NCBI GenBank assembly: GCA_029207755.1
Contig: JARCOQ010000210.1
Span: 67,501 to 131,500, forward strand
Source: Chamaea fasciata
Taxonomy: Eukaryota > Chordata > Aves > Passeriformes > Sylviidae
DNA: 64,000 bases
Direction: 5' to 3'
Part shown: piece by piece, positions 22,129-34,578 of the stretch
How the letters are laid out: every line of letters starts with the position of its first letter
How positions within the stretch are numbered: the stretch's first letter is position 1
Notes under the pieces: model-generated
The model's database searches: none
What the model was told of the DNA's origin: nothing
The model's input: the letters and a program-made list of their open reading frames with translations, nothing else
Position numbers and translations under genes: made by a program

Positions 22129-22925
22129 GCCCACCCCACTCGCTGGTGTTGTCCCCTCTCCTCTGCCATCCTTAGGTTTTCCTTTGCTTCCAAGCAAAAC
22201 GCCCCAAATCCTGCCCTTGGCCATTCAGGGCAGATTTTTTCCCTGTTGCAGTTCAAAGTTTAGAGTCTTTTTACCCTCAAAATCTTCCCCAGGAGGGTGG
22301 GTTGGTTGCTGAGGGGGTGCTACTCGAGCACCTCCTCCCTGTTGCTGGTTAAGCACCCCTGCAGTTAATTTTGTGCTTTATTTGGAGTTGGAGCCCCATG
22401 GAACAGGGAGAGGCTGATCTCATCCTACTTGGAATACTAGCCAAAGCTTTGTGTCCCCCCTCCCCCCTAAAACGCTGTGTGGAGAGGAGCGCCATCCCCC
22501 ACGCTGTTCGGACACCATTGCTTTGCGAGTCACCTTTACCCTTCCCGACCCATCACATCCCGTTTCCCCCTGGGGAAAGGGCCGAGCCCATCCTGCTGAG
22601 TGACCCCCCATCTCCTCTGCTGCCCCCCATTTCTCTCCCCGCTCCTTCCACTGTCCCCCCATTTCCCTCCTCAACCCCCCATCTCCCCCTCACTCCCCCT
22701 GAATTCTGAGCCCCTGGAGTGCTGGAATCGCAGCAAGGGGATGTGGAGATTTGGGGTCACCCCAAACCCGGGCCAGGGGGGTTTAGGGGACTGGGGGTCT
22801 GTATTCTGGGTGTGATCTTGCGCTTGCCCACTCCCCTTGTGCCCGCGCCCCTCTGCTGCTGTTTGTGTCCTTCGCCCTGTCACTGTTAGTGGGGAAATAA
22901 AAGTTGCTGTGCAAAAAAACCCTAA
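22129..22925 (+). terminator. 3'UTR and poly(A) signal of the TRIM gene
   Basis: About 770 bases of noncoding C-rich sequence (repeated CCCCCATCTC) end at AATAAA (22896-22901), followed by GTTGCTGTGC. No further coding exon is visible. Confidence 0.75.
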
Positions 22926-23399
22926 AACCCGATAATTTGGGGGGTTTTGGTGCTGGGGGAGGAGGAAGAGCTGCTCCCGCTCAGGAGGGAATGAGACAGA
23001 CGTGATGTCCTTGTCCCCAGCCTCCTGGGGTAGAGCACCGAGGGGTTTTGGGGGCACTTGCAATTCACTAAATGTTCCCAGCTTGGAGCTTCCAGGTATC
23101 TGTAAGTTCAAATTCTGGTTTAAATCTGAGTTTTAAATGAAAATCAAATAAAGTTTAAAGGAAAAGTCTGAAGCACTGGGAGCTCCCACATTTGGGGCAC
23201 AGGCCCACTGGGCACTCCCTCTCATCCCAGCGTGGGAGCACAGACCCAGTGGGAGCTCCCTCTCATCCCAGTTTTGGGTCCCAAATTCCTGAGTGTTTGG
23301 TGTCTCCACTTCCTCTGCAGCACCTTTTCCTGTGCCCAAACTACCCAAATCTCACATTTCTTTTTTTCCATAAAAATCTGGCACCAAATCCCACTTTTA
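22926..23399. other. Intergenic stretch between TRIM and ZNF692
   Basis: There is a second AATAAA (about 23147) on the plus strand that could be an alternative TRIM poly(A) signal. A two-copy repeat around GGGAGCTCCC/CTCTCATCCCAG lies at 23180-23275. No gene was seen. Confidence 0.5.
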
Positions 23400-23654
23400 C
23401 CCAAAATAAGTCTTTATTGAGGACCCACCTGTGACAATACTGCTGGGCTTGAGGGGAAGCTGGGATGTGGCAGAAAAACTGGGATTTGCCCCAGAGATTT
23501 GGCTGAAAACTTGGGGTTTCATCTGGGATTTGGCAGAAAAACTGGGATTTTCCCCAGCTTTGCCTCTCCCATGTATTTTTGGCACCTAGAGCCACTGTAG
23601 AGTCCAGCCTTGTCCCTGATTCTGCTCCAGTTCCCAAACTAGGGGACGAGCCCT
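23400..23654 (-). terminator. 3'UTR and poly(A) signal of ZNF692
   Basis: TTTATT at 23413-23418 is AATAAA on the minus strand, about 240 bases beyond the ZNF692 stop codon. A two-copy CAGAAAAACTGGGATTT repeat (about 23470-23555) lies in the UTR. The TRIM and ZNF692 genes are therefore convergent. Confidence 0.7.
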
Positions 23655-26600
23655 CTAGGACCCCCCCTCACCCATCCTCCGGCCTTGGGACGTGCCTGGA
23701 CCCTGCCCAACATCCCCCTCCCCATACTCCAGGGGGGTCCCCCCTGTATCCCCCCCACTCCCCAGGACATCCCCAAGCAGCTCCAGAGGTTCCATCGGCC
23801 CAGGGGCCTCCGGATCCGGCTGGATTCCCTCGGGCTGCGGGGGTCCCCCCGGCCCCCTGGGGTGGCTCTTGCTCTTGTGGGCGGTGACGTTGTCCCGCTT
23901 CTCGAACCTCTTCCCGCAGACGTCGCACGGGAATTGGTAGAAGGAGTCGGCGTCGTGTTTCCTCATGTGCCAGTTCAGAGAAGCTTTTTGGCGGCAGGTG
24001 AAGCCGCAGATCTCACACCTGGGGGAGAACCCAGCAGGAGTAAAAACCCCAGGGATGAGGCACAGGGAGAACTGACCCTGCCACGCTTAGGGCTGGAATG
24101 TGCAGTGGACTGAAGCTCCAGCACCCTTCTGGCACAAATGCATTGGACAGGAGTCTTTCATTCTGTCCCGGCTCATTAACCTGCACCTCCTTAAACAGTG
24201 CTCTGGAGCTGCTGGATCTGGGCACAGCCAGCTCCAAGGGCAAAATCGTCAGGAGAAATCCCAGCTCAGCTTTTGGCTGGATGCTGAATGTGCTGAGGAG
24301 CTTATTTTGGGTTGAAAAGGGTGGGAAGAGGCTCTGAGGCTAAGCAGAGCTGCAGGGGTGGGACTGGGACTTACTTGGGGGTGTGGGAATTGGACTGGGA
24401 TTTACTGGAAGTGCAAGGATGGGACTAGGACTTCCCCGCAAGTCGGAAATGGGACTGGGCCTTACTGGAGCGGCTTCTCCCCGGTGTGGATCCGTCGGTG
24501 GATGATCAAATTGCTGCTGGTGCGGAAGGAGCGTGCACAGAACTCACAGATGTAATCGCGCTTGTCTGGGAGCAGAAGAAAAGGGATCAGGCTGATCCAG
24601 CCTGGAAAAACCGTCAGGGCCGGTGGGATGTGCTTTGGGAGCAGGGACAGTTCCTAGCGTGGGAATGGAAATAAGGGAGAGATTCAGGGAGCAAAGGGCA
24701 ACAGTGATGGGTCCCCAGGGACGGGAATTTGGGAATGGCTGGCTGTGGCCCAGTGGGGAAGGGGTACAGGAGCAGGTGGAATCCACACAGGAAGTGTGAT
24801 CCCTACGAAAGGAGGTGCGGTCCCTGTGAGAGGAGCCATGATCCATACAGGGGATTTGTAACTCCTACAGGAGGATGTCCAGGGAGGTGTAATCCATAGG
24901 GGAGGAAGTGTGATTCCTGTGGAAATGCCCCACTCACCGCTGTGCAGCTTCTCATGTTCCTTCAGGTGCTTCTTGAAGTTGAAGGATTTCCCACAGGTGG
25001 GCTCAGAGCAGGTGAAGGTTTTCTGGTGCACGTGCTGGTACTTCTGGTGGTGCTGCCAGGGCAAAAAACCTATCAGCTCCCAATTCCAGCTCCAGGACAC
25101 CCCACCCAGGCTCCCCAGCGCTCCAGGAAGCGCTGGTCTTTCCAGGCACTCACATTTAGGTACTGGCGGTTGGAGAAGATTTTGCCACAGCCTTCGAAGT
25201 CGCACAGGAGGATCTCGCGCTTTGCCGCCTTCCTGACAAAGAAAATATGGGAAAAATCATTGGCCGGAAGGAGGAGGAGGGCTGGAAAAGCTCTGGAATA
25301 TGGATCTGCCCCCAGCTCCTTCCTCCTCATCCACCTTCCCTTTTTCACACCCATAAAACTTAAAATGAAGCAAAGAAACCCTTACAGAGCCTCCTGCCTG
25401 TCCCCCACGGAAGAGCTGAGCTGCTCCTCCTCTTCCTGGGAATGCCTGGAAGCTTCCCCGGTCCTCCCCTCTCCCAGGTACCTGATCCTCTTGGGGCCGA
25501 TCTGAGCCACATCCTTGTCACTTGCCCGTGGTTGCCGCCGGCAACTGCAATAGGAATGAGCCATTTTGAGCCAGGCCCTGGTGTCCCCTCACTGTCCCCA
25601 AAGCCCAGAGCCAAGCTTCCCAGGGAAATCCCACATTACATCATCCTCAGGACCAGTGTTTCTCCCATTTCTGCCCCACGGGAGCGGGACACGCTGGAAC
25701 AAACACATCGTTCAGGCATTAAAATAAGAAAAAATTCTTTATTGCTTGTTACAAAACCCTTTTCACATGGTTTGGACGCATCCCAGGACACTGAAATTGG
25801 CTCCCAGCCTGGTTTGATCTATAATTCATCCATAGCTCCCTGGAAACAGCAACTATTCCTGGCTGTCGCCCTGGAATTAAGGAAAGATCCATTAAAAGTG
25901 GATCAAAGTGGGGTTTGGGGAGGAGAAATGACGGGATGGTGAGATGCCAGTGCTCAAGCACAGATTCAGCCTGGGGCTTGTCCCAAATCTCTTGAAAACA
26001 GATTTTATTAGCTCGAGGTGGCCTTACCTGGGAAAGGGAGAAGAGGAGGAACCCCTTGACATCTGGAAGGCCCTGCTGTGCTCATAAGCCAGGATTTTAT
26101 CTCCCACGTTCGACTTCCTGTGACAAAAGAGGATGGGAAATGAACCAGGATATTAAAATATGATCTGTGTCACCAAACTCAGCCCAAAAAGGGCTGACCT
26201 GAAGCTTAGGCTTGGCTTTGGGCAGGGGGCAGAGAGCTCTAAGCCCTCACTGGTGCCTCAGAAAAGCCACCGGCCTACAGGTGTAACTTTGGACATATTT
26301 GGAGGGCTAGGCCGTGGGATTTGGGGTGGAAATCAGGCAGAACCCAAAAAACACCAGAAAAACCCCCACATTTAATTCACTTTTGGCCCCAAAAAGAATA
26401 GCCTAGGTTGAACACGGACTCTTCTACTCTCCCTTCGGAATTTGGGAGCCTGGGATCTGCGTGCCCAGCAATGGCAGGGAGAGGGGAAGAACAAATTCCA
26501 GCGTTACCTTCACTGGGATCGGGTCTCCAAGAAGGGTGGTCCCTTTTCCAGCTACATCTGGGGTGGCTCCAGAGCTGCTGGGAGAAGGGAGGGCATTCAG

Positions 26601-29600
26601 CATCCAAAAGGAGACACTCAAAGGGATCAGTCAAAGCTGTAAGGGGGCTGCACAACACTCACCTGTGAAAAGGTTTGGGATGGGGTTGGCGCTGAGCCCA
26701 TCTTTCAGGGGACAGATGGAGGAGTTATGGCTGATTCCAAGGAAAAGGGGACTTTACCCCCTTATTGTATCAAAAGTGTAAGAAGATCCATCCACGTGAG
26801 GCGTCTAGGTGTGTTGGATCTGAGGCTGTGCATGCACCGAGCCCCAACCCAACGTCCCTTTAACAATTATGCAAAGCCCCAGTGAAGCCCTAAGGGCTGA
26901 TTTGAGCTTTTTTTTTAGCACAAAACATGGAATTTTGCGTGCCTGGAAAGGAGAGCTGGAAACCCAACACTCGGCCCCAAAGCCACTGGAGAAGCCATGG
27001 ATCCATCGGTGGAGGAGATTGTGGTGGGATTGATGGATTTCAGGCTGGTCCCACCTCCAGTCTGATGGAGGCTTCAGTGCACACCACGGGTCTGGTTCAA
27101 GGGGTCTTTGTCCCCCTGCACGGCAGCCCCAGCCTCGGCTGCCTCTCCTTGTTCCCTGACCACCCTGGGCTGGCCCCTTGAGGGACAGGGCGGGTGACAC
27201 GAGGCTCACGAAGGCCCTGCAGCAGTGTTCACAAGCCAGACCCCCCTCTGCTCACTCAACGTGACCTGGAACACGCGGCTCTGCCCTGCAGTCAGCAGTG
27301 TCACGGGGAGGGCTGACCCTCACCCCAGGAACACACAGCTCTTCCCCCAAGGCCAGTGAGGTGATGGGCAGAGTTCATCCCCACTGGGGACACACAGCTC
27401 TTCTCCCACAGTCAATAATGGCACCGGGAGCACTGACCCCCACTGGAGACACAGCTCTTGTCCCATGGCCAACAGCACTGGGCACTCCCAAGACGATGAC
27501 TCTGACCCCCATCCCCTCATCGCTGTGGCCAAGATGACTCACCTGACCCGTCCTCTTTCCTCCTCCAAGGGGCCGGAGCTGGGCAAGGGCGGCTCGAGCA
27601 GGGGATGCTCCTCCTTGAATGGCTTCTTGCGGGCCTTGGGTTGGCCCTGGCGTCGCTGTGGTTCTGAGTCGCTGTCAGGGGCACGGACCGGGGTGGGTGA
27701 AGGGGATTGGGTGGTTGATGGGGGGAGATATGGGGTTGGATATGACAGGAAAGGAGTTCGTTGGACAGGGTTAGACAGGGGTCGGTCATGGAAGGACTTG
27801 GTTAGACACAGCAGAACATGGGTCAGACACAGTTGGACATGGTGCGACGTGGCTGGCCATCACTTGGGCGTGGCAAAGACCCTCCACCACGTGAGATGCA
27901 ATGAAAATGCCTCCCCAAAATTCTGTGCCCTTTAACCCTAGAAACACCTTACTGTAGCACTGCATGGATACTATTCCCACGTCCTCCCTGCTCTGCCAGG
28001 GCCGCTGCAGCAGGGGAGACATATGAGGCCTGAAACCCTTCCAGTGCAATATTGGTCTGGACTGGGACGGTGTCAGCAAGCACCACGGATCGGCTCCCAG
28101 GTGTCTGCAGCCTCCCTCACAGCACTCCCACCTGTCCAGGGATGGGTGGTAGTTCTCATCACGCAGGTCATCAGTGTAGGCCAGGTCATCACCCTCAGCA
28201 AAGTCCTCATCCTCCTCTTCCTCTCGGGGCTCAACTCCTGGCTCTACATCGTCCCCCGGGATGGTGCTGGTGGACAGTGACCTGGGTCAACTCTGCCGTG
28301 ATGGCTTAACCACAGACAGTCACATTTACCAATGTTGGGGACGCAGGGGTGGATCAGACAGGGCCACGTGCAACCATTAGACTCACCAGGGGACACTTGT
28401 GGGTGCCATCACTCACCTCTCACCAGCTGCTGCCACAGGCCCCGGTTCCAGAGGCACCTGGGAGGCTGGAAGAGGACAGGAGGGCGGTAAGGAAGGGTTA
28501 GGAGAGATGAGGAGGAGAAGGATGGAGTGTTGGGAAGGATGAGAGTGTTGGAAAGGTTAAGGGTGTTGGGGCAGCATCTGATCCCAGTGGGATGGTGGTA
28601 GAACTGGAACTACCCTCGAACTGGAAGAGGAGCTGAAAGCAGGGAATTAAGGGGAGTAGAGGGCAGAAGGGTGATCTGGAGGAGCTCACCTGTGCCACCG
28701 CTGTCACCACCATCTCCCAGCTCCTCACCCTGCTCCCTGTCACCACGGAGTGACCTGGCCGTTCCCTCCGCTCTGGCCTCCTTGGAGCCCAGCGCGGCTT
28801 TACGGAGCAAATGCCGGCGCCCAGTGGCTAGGGAGGGGCTGCATCCCTGGGTGGTTTTCGGGGGGTCGTGGGAGGGGCTGTGGGGAGCCCCGGAGCCACC
28901 CCACGAGAAGCGGTGCCCAGCCACGCACTCCCAAACCAGCGGGGCTGTGCTGCCTGCTGCTGGCAGCTGGATGTCCGGCACAAAGCCACACTCCTGGCCA
29001 TGGCCGTGGGACAGCACAACCAGGCGCTGCAGTGCAGCCGGCTGGAGCCGCTCTAGCTCTCCTGGGAAAACAAAGAAACCTGTGAAAAACAGCTCCAAAA
29101 CGGTGTTTTGGGGGAGCGGAACAGCTGCAAGGCCCCCTCCACCTTCCTCAGGTCTGTAGGAGCCTCCTTGTTGAGAGCAACCCTCAAATAACTTCCCAAA
29201 AAAGAACTGGGGATACCGAAAATGGAACACAGGGAAAATCTGCCTAGTGCTCAGGAGGATAAGGAAATCCAAGAGCAGCTCCAGGTACTTCTCCAATACC
29301 CAGCCCAAAAGAAATCCTCCCTCTCCATCATGAACTTCTTACGGACCCAAACTACTACATGGAACTGGGAGGGAAGCACCTACCTGGGCTCCAGATGCAG
29401 CCAGGAGAGCTATACCTGCATGGGAAATCAGAAGTGAGCAAGCAGAAACCTGGGTTTTCCCCATGACAGGTGGGTTTTAACAGGTTTTGAGCCCCCCCCC
29501 CAATGACCTGTCAAGGAGGAACTGGGCCAACTGGGAGTGCAGGGCAAATCCGAGCTGCTCCTTGAGGCGGCACCAGCGCTCCAGGTGCCCGCCGATGCGG

Positions 29601-29690
29601 ATGCGGCACTTGCTGCGCCGCGCGTCCAGTTCCCGGCGCTTCTGGCGTCGGATGCAGTCCGGGGCCTGCGGACGACCCCCACGGGCCGAG
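23655..29690 (-). CDS. ZNF692: ZNF692 (AREBP-like C2H2 factor)
   Basis: ZNF692 is a nuclear transcription factor (AICAR-response-element binding protein in mammals). Exons read on the minus strand: about 29690-29508, 29415-29384, 29061-28690, 28457-28417, 28266-28132, 27671-27543, 26117-26028, 25544-25492, 25232-25154, 25052-24938, 24565-24466 and 24018-23655. The first carries the signature [20 protein letters not shown]; the third carries [11 protein letters not shown] and [13 protein letters not shown]; then come an acidic exon ([13 protein letters not shown]) and AQIGPKRIR. Five fingers follow, including [57 protein letters not shown] and [19 protein letters not shown]. Phases agree everywhere except between 28690 and 28457, where a small exon is probably missed. 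The true start codon is unresolved; it may be in a first exon near 30.38 kb. The close paralogue ZNF653 shares the fingers, but the N-terminal exons favour ZNF692. Confidence 0.93.
27285..27485. repeat. Intronic ~63-bp tandem repeat
   Basis: Three to four units contain ACACACAGCTCTT, a C-rich stretch, CCA(C/T)GG and CACTGA/CATCCCCACTGG. They lie in a ZNF692 intron. Confidence 0.7.
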
Positions 29691-30179
29691 CCTACGGCAA
29701 AGGGCTGGGGGCACACAGGGCGGTCAGAGGGGGACGGGAGAGGTGGATCCAGGGGTGGGCTGAGTCTGCAGGGGTCAAGTGGGAAGTTGGGGTGTTGTGG
29801 CTCCATAAGAGAGTCTGGGGGTGATACTGAAACATGGGGAGGGGGCGTGGACACGACCCTGTTGCACGGGTGGGCAGTACTAGGGACTCACGGAGAACAT
29901 GGGGGGATATGGGGAAATGCTGGGGAAACGACGGGACATGTCACTTCCCCAGGGGGATACGGGCGTGGCACGGCATCATCGGGGGATCGGGAGGGGGGTG
30001 GGTGAGGAATTAGGGTCTCCTGACTCCACGGTGGTGTCGTAGGAGGGGACACAGGGGGTGGCCTAGGGACACGGAGGAAGTCACAAGAATGGGGGGGCAG
30101 GGAGGCTGCACCTTGCCGGCAAGCCCCACCTCCCAAAGCCTCACCCCTCACCTTGGCCCCGCCCCTCCAACTCCGACAG

Positions 30180-30600
30180 AGCCTCGCCCTTCTTACCCCC
30201 GCCCCTCCCCGCCGTTTGCCCCGGGCCCCCCGGTCCAGCCTCGCCCGTTCCCGCCACCGAGCCTTAAAGCGGACAGGGCGACAGGAACACGGTGACGGGA
30301 AGAAGGGGGAACGTCCGCGACTCCAGCGCGCTCCCGCCGCCCTCTCCGCCCGCGCCCCGCCATCCCCGAACCTCCTCGGCCGGTCCGCGCTCCATCCCGC
30401 GCCGCGAGGGCCCCACCCTGGGCCGTGCCCCCTTTAAGAGGCACCAGACCCACCCCTGCCCCGCTCACGCCGCTCATGGACGGCAGCAAAGATGGTGGAG
30501 GCCCCGCCCCCGCCCCGCGTGCGCGGCGCCGCGGGAGCCGCTGGGAGACGTAGTCCCGCCGCGAGGCATCATGGGAAACTCTCGAATACGGACGGAGATG
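30180..30600 (-). promoter_or_regulatory. CpG-island promoter of ZNF692
   Basis: Dense CpG and CCGCCC boxes lie at the 5' end of ZNF692. On the minus strand a candidate first coding exon begins MERGPAEE (plus coordinates about 30400-30376), next to AAGATGGTGG (about 30488) and CCGCGAGGCATCATGGGA (about 30557), which resembles a ZNF143/SBS-type ACTACAATTCCCAGC-class promoter element. Whether it also fires rightward is unknown. Confidence 0.55.
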
Positions 30601-30749
30601 GACCCGGCGGCCATTCAGAGACAGGAAAGGGACACGAGCAAAGACAAAGAGAGACGGGGGAACACAGGGGATACAGGCGGGGGCATGGGAGCCAACAGGG
30701 GGACACCCACCTCTCAGCTGTCCCCAAGACTTTGGGGTGCTGCAGGGAC

Positions 30750-31190
30750 TTGGGCACGAACCATGGCCTCTTTCCAGGAGAAACTGAACCTGGTTCCCCA
30801 GGTTCCTGATGTCAGTTTGTAGGAGGCCTTTGGCCTGCCAAGGGCAGCCAGGCTTCCAGCTTGGACCAGCTTGCACCTGGAAGAAATCCTGATCCGTTCG
30901 GGATTCTAGCCGGCAGAAGCCCGGTGCCCAGCACGGGGACATGGGCACCAAGGAGGGCCTGTTTCCAGGGGAAGCGGAGCTCGCCCACCCAGGTTCCTGA
31001 TGTCAGTTTGTAGGAGGCCTGTAGCACTCCAAGGGCAGCCAGGATGACAATCTGTGGCAGCTTGCGCCTGATCCGTTCTGGAGTCTAGCCGGCAGGAGCC
31101 TGGTGCCTGGCCCAGCGACTTGAGCACGACGATGCCCCTTTACAAAGGGAAACTGAACTCAGCCCCCCAGGTTCCTGTGTCCTAGGCAGG
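30750..31190. repeat. ~190-bp tandem repeat, about 2.3 copies
   Basis: CAGGTTCCTG(ATGTCAG) recurs at 30800, 30991 and 31169, and AGCCGGCAG(A/G)AGCC recurs at about 30908 and 31087. Spacings of 191 and 178 bases show unit-length drift. No coding content was recognised. Confidence 0.85.
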
Positions 31191-31304
31191 GGTGGGGTCA
31201 CAAAGGGGTGTGGCTATACGGGGTGGGGCTAAAGCACTTACTCCACCCCATCATCCTCCACTGTGGCAACCTGGGCTTGGAGAAGAGCGGTGGTAGGAGC
31301 CTGA

Positions 31305-31545
31305 TGTGAGTGACCACTGACCCTTGCGTGACCTCTGGCCCCTGAGTGATCAGTGACCCTCAAGTGACCACTAATCCTCAAGTGACCCCTAACTGACCCC
31401 GATCCCTGAGTGATCCCTGACCCCCGAGTGATCCCTGCCCCTCGAGGAGAGCAATGATCCCCAAGTGTCTCCTCACTGACCCCTGAGTGAGCCCCTGACT
31501 AACCCCTAACAGATCACTGGCTCCTGAGTGACCCCTTGACCCTCT
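31305..31545. repeat. ~17-bp TGAGTGA(C/T)CCCTGACC minisatellite
   Basis: About a dozen degenerate units of TGAGTGATCCCTGACCC lie between the degenerate first exon and the next exon of the NDRG2-like remnant, so the array is intronic in origin. Confidence 0.8.
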
Positions 31546-32019
31546 CCCACCTGCCCGGTCCTGCTGGTGGTCAGTGACAACTCCCCCCATGAGGACGCCG
31601 TGGTGAGTGGGGGGTGGGTGGTCACTCAGGGTGTGGTCACGTGACCCCACCCTGACCCCTTGACCTCCTTGCACCCCTCCCTCAAGGTGGAGTGCAACAC
31701 CAAACTGGGCCCGACACAAACGTCGTTCCTGAAGGTGACCTTTGACCTCTTGGTGGGCACCGAGTGACCACTTGATGGTCACTCACTGACTTCTGTTGCA
31801 GATGGCCGACGGTGGAGGATAGCCGCAAATCACCCAGGTGAAGGGTCAAGGCAGGGGTCACCCAGGGGTCGGCGCTGACCATGTCCATCCCCCAAGCCCG
31901 GCCAGCTGGCTGAGGCCGTGAAGTATTCCCGGCAAGGCATGGGCTACAGTGAGTACCCCACAGCTCCGTGATGTGCATGAAGGGCTCATTAATGTGCACA
32001 AACATGAGCGGCCCATGGG

Positions 32020-32265
32020 GGACGGGGTGTGGCTTGGGGAGGGGGTGTGGCTTGGGATGGCATCACTTGAGTAAGGGGGTGTGGTTAAAACACGGCTTGG
32101 GAGGAAAGGGGTTTGTGGGGAAAGGGTGTGGTTTACACAAAGGGGGCGTGGTTTAACGGGGAAGGGAAATGGGTGGGAGAAGAGGGGGGCGGCTCCAAGG
32201 GGAAGGGGCGCAGTTTACACCAAAGGGGCGTGGCTCGGGGAAAGAGGGTACGGCTCAGGGCCAGT
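32020..32265 (+). repeat. GGGTGTGG/GGGGCGTGG tandem motif cluster
   Basis: GGGGTGTGGCT, GGGTGTGGTT and GGGGCGTGGCT recur about every 20-30 bases within the last intron of the NDRG2-like remnant. The motif equals a CACCC/GT box but appears as a minisatellite here. Confidence 0.7.
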
Positions 32266-32710
32266 GACAGCGTCCCTGCAGTGGCCACCTCCACCACGAC
32301 ACACCTGTCCTGCTCCTGCACCGGCTCCATCACCATCGGGAACGGGGCGCATGGCCACAGCCGGACCCTGAGCCGGGGCAGCATCAGGGCCGGGGCCACC
32401 CCCGCCAGCCCCTGAGGACCCCCCTTTGCCCCACTGAGAACTGGCCCTGAGCCCTGGGACCCCCAAACCCTTCTGGGACCCCCCAAAATATTCCCTGGGG
32501 ACCGACACCAAACCCTGCAGGAGCCCCTGCACAATCCCCAGGAACCCCAAGGACTCCCTGGGACCCCCACCACATCCTGGGATGCCCTGGGAGCCCCCCA
32601 GATCCCCATCCCAGAATCCTTCTGGGACCTCCAAACCCCAGAGAGACCCCCAGGATCCCCCCAGTCCCCCCTGAGAAACCTCAGTGACCCTCACGGGCTT
32701 CGCTGGTGGC

Positions 32711-32716
32711 AATAAA
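32711..32716 (+). terminator. Poly(A) signal of the NDRG2-like remnant
   Basis: AATAAA sits 296 bases past the terminal codon of the pseudogene, preceded by a C-rich stretch of repeated GGGACCCCC units. It is a relic or still-usable 3' end. Confidence 0.5.
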
Positions 32717-32719
32717 AGG

Positions 32720-34578
32720 TCAAAGCAGTGCCAGAACCGAGTGCTGCGTGTCCAGTACCTGCGCTGGGAGGGACCCTGGAATAACTGGGAGGGAAGGGGG
32801 AACACCGCAAGGCACAGAGGGAGGAAAACTCGGGGCTGGAGAAGCAGGCAAGGACTCCTGGGAGAGATGCTGCCACTGAAATGGAGATAAAACAAACCAA
32901 AGGCAGCCCAGGGCTGCAGGAAACACCGAGGACACAACGCAGGGGCTGCTGGGGCCACGCAGGACAACTCCACAGGCAGCCAGAGTCCGAGGTTAGGGCA
33001 CCTGCAGGCAGGGAGAAATCCCAGGCCGCTGGTAGCTGCAGCACAGACGCGCCTGCCAGGGGAAGGAGGATTGTTACCTGCCTGCAGCCCCTCCATGGCA
33101 ATGGTCCGACCACAGCAGCAGCATTTGCCGGTCCAGGCAGGCAGAACACAGCATCAGCCAAGATCTCCCCACTGACCTTCCACAGGCTTCAGCCAAGGGT
33201 TTGCAGACACTTTGCTTCTATCCAAAAAAATAATATCACCGTATTGTGAGGTTTCAAGAAGTCCCATCAAGTCATCCTGGTCACATGTTCCACATCAGAT
33301 TTCTCCTGTAAAAAGAAACAGATTTTTCTCCTCAGATCATTTCTTAAGCTGTCAGGAACACCAGGATCTCACATGAACTCACAGAAATTCTCTCAAGACC
33401 ATTTACTGCCTCTCTGCCACAGCCCCGAGTTATGGGTCAGTTCTTGTTCCATGCTGGCCAGTGACCTTGAGAGATAAACAAAAGCACCACTAGCGCTGCT
33501 CATTACAGCCACAGGCTTTAAACTTCCCAAAAGATAAAGGATTCTTGGAAGCAGACACTCCTCACCCCTCTGGAGCTGATGGGTCCATTCCCCGCTCTGC
33601 TCTCACAAACCCTTCAGCCCCGCTGCCAAACCCAGCACTGCTGCAGATCTGTAACAGAAGAGAAATTTATCCACAGGAGATTTCCCCAAACACACATTTC
33701 CCCTCAGGTAACCAGAGTAACCCAAGCGCTGATTTTACATCCCTCCAAGCATAGCCAAAGCCCCACGCACACAAGAATACCACATTCCCACAGGGTGGCA
33801 AGAGAAACTGGAACAGACTTCATCCATTATCCCTCAGACAACAATTAATCCAATTGAGCAGCGTGCACTTGCAATGCTTGGCTTGGGGGGATCAATGCAC
33901 CTTCTGTACATGGAGAGCTACGAAGCAAGAACACAGAAACCAATCTTGGCCCATAAATAAAACCAAACAGAAAGAATAACCATAAGAGAATTCCATAGAC
34001 TAGGAAAGTCTTGCATGCCTTAGAACACATCTCCTGAGAACTCAAAAAACCATTTACAAGAGGAAACATTCTCAAGCCAAACAAGAGCACCAAACGCTGG
34101 ACCCAGCACACAAAGTTTTAGGTACAAAACCTTCACAGTTCATGACAAAGCTGAGATAAGGAAAAAAAGCTCCTACAGACAAAACAAGTTAAACACTCTT
34201 TACCCCCATGATAAAAGCCCCCCAGAACATACTGCCAACCCAAAAGCAAACGAACCCCAGCTGTCCTGAGTGCCACTGAACGTTCAGCCCCTTCCCAGAC
34301 TGGGGACACCTAAGGGAGGTCTCACACACCTTTCCCAACCCTTCTGCCCCTGCTTCCCTCCCCCTCAGGCACCACTGCCCTGCCCAAGGCTGAGGCAACC
34401 TAAATATCATGAAACAAAAAACCTAAACTAGCAGAAATAACTCACACTACTCAAAAGCTGACTCTGCTTCCAATAAGCAGCCCTTAGAAACTTGATGGCC
34501 CCTTCCACAGAAATTCTATCATTGAAGTCGCTTCATAAACCAGCCAAGAAGGCAAACCTCACAAGGTTGATAACCATC
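32720..34578. other. Noncoding interval
   Basis: I recognise no gene. The composition changes from GC-rich to AT-richer near 33.2 kb. An 88-codon hydrophobic frame at 33845-34111 (minus) has no supporting features. Confidence 0.5.

Larger units (their letters stand above)
31262..32415 (+). pseudogene. NDRG2: NDRG2-like pseudogene fragment (3' exons only, introns kept)
   Basis: NDRG proteins are alpha/beta-hydrolase-fold, catalytically inactive stress and differentiation proteins. Five successive exons align with the C-terminal third of NDRG2: up to 31602 (LLVVSDNSPHEDAV), 31687-31734 (VECNTKLGPTQTSFLK), 31802-31837 (MADGGG, stop, PQITQ), 31897-31948 (PGQLAEAVKYSRQGMGY) and 32282-32415 (ending in an SRTLSRGS tail). 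All have GT-AG borders, and AATAAA follows at 32711. A degenerate block near 31262-31302 (NLGLEKSGG) may be the preceding exon. A TAG replaces the Gln codon expected after GG at 31820-31822, and conserved residues are altered (AFKYF-type to AVKYSR). The upstream two thirds of the gene is absent, since only about 650 bases separate it from the ZNF692 promoter. Kept introns point to a segmental copy and not a processed one. Confidence 0.75.

Noticed and set aside
23655..25232. Assignment of the five-finger gene to ZNF653
   Set aside because: The fingers fit ZNF653 about as well, but the N-terminal exons ([32 protein letters not shown]) and the acidic exon match what I remember of ZNF692 better.
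26505..26640. Possible extra ZNF692 exon
   Set aside because: AG and GT borders exist, but in the phase required by the flanking exons it starts TTT GAC TGA, and skipping it joins 27543-27671 to 26117-26028 in frame.
33845..34111. Hydrophobic 88-codon minus-strand frame
   Set aside because: No promoter, splice or homology signal; AT-rich noncoding DNA readily gives such frames.
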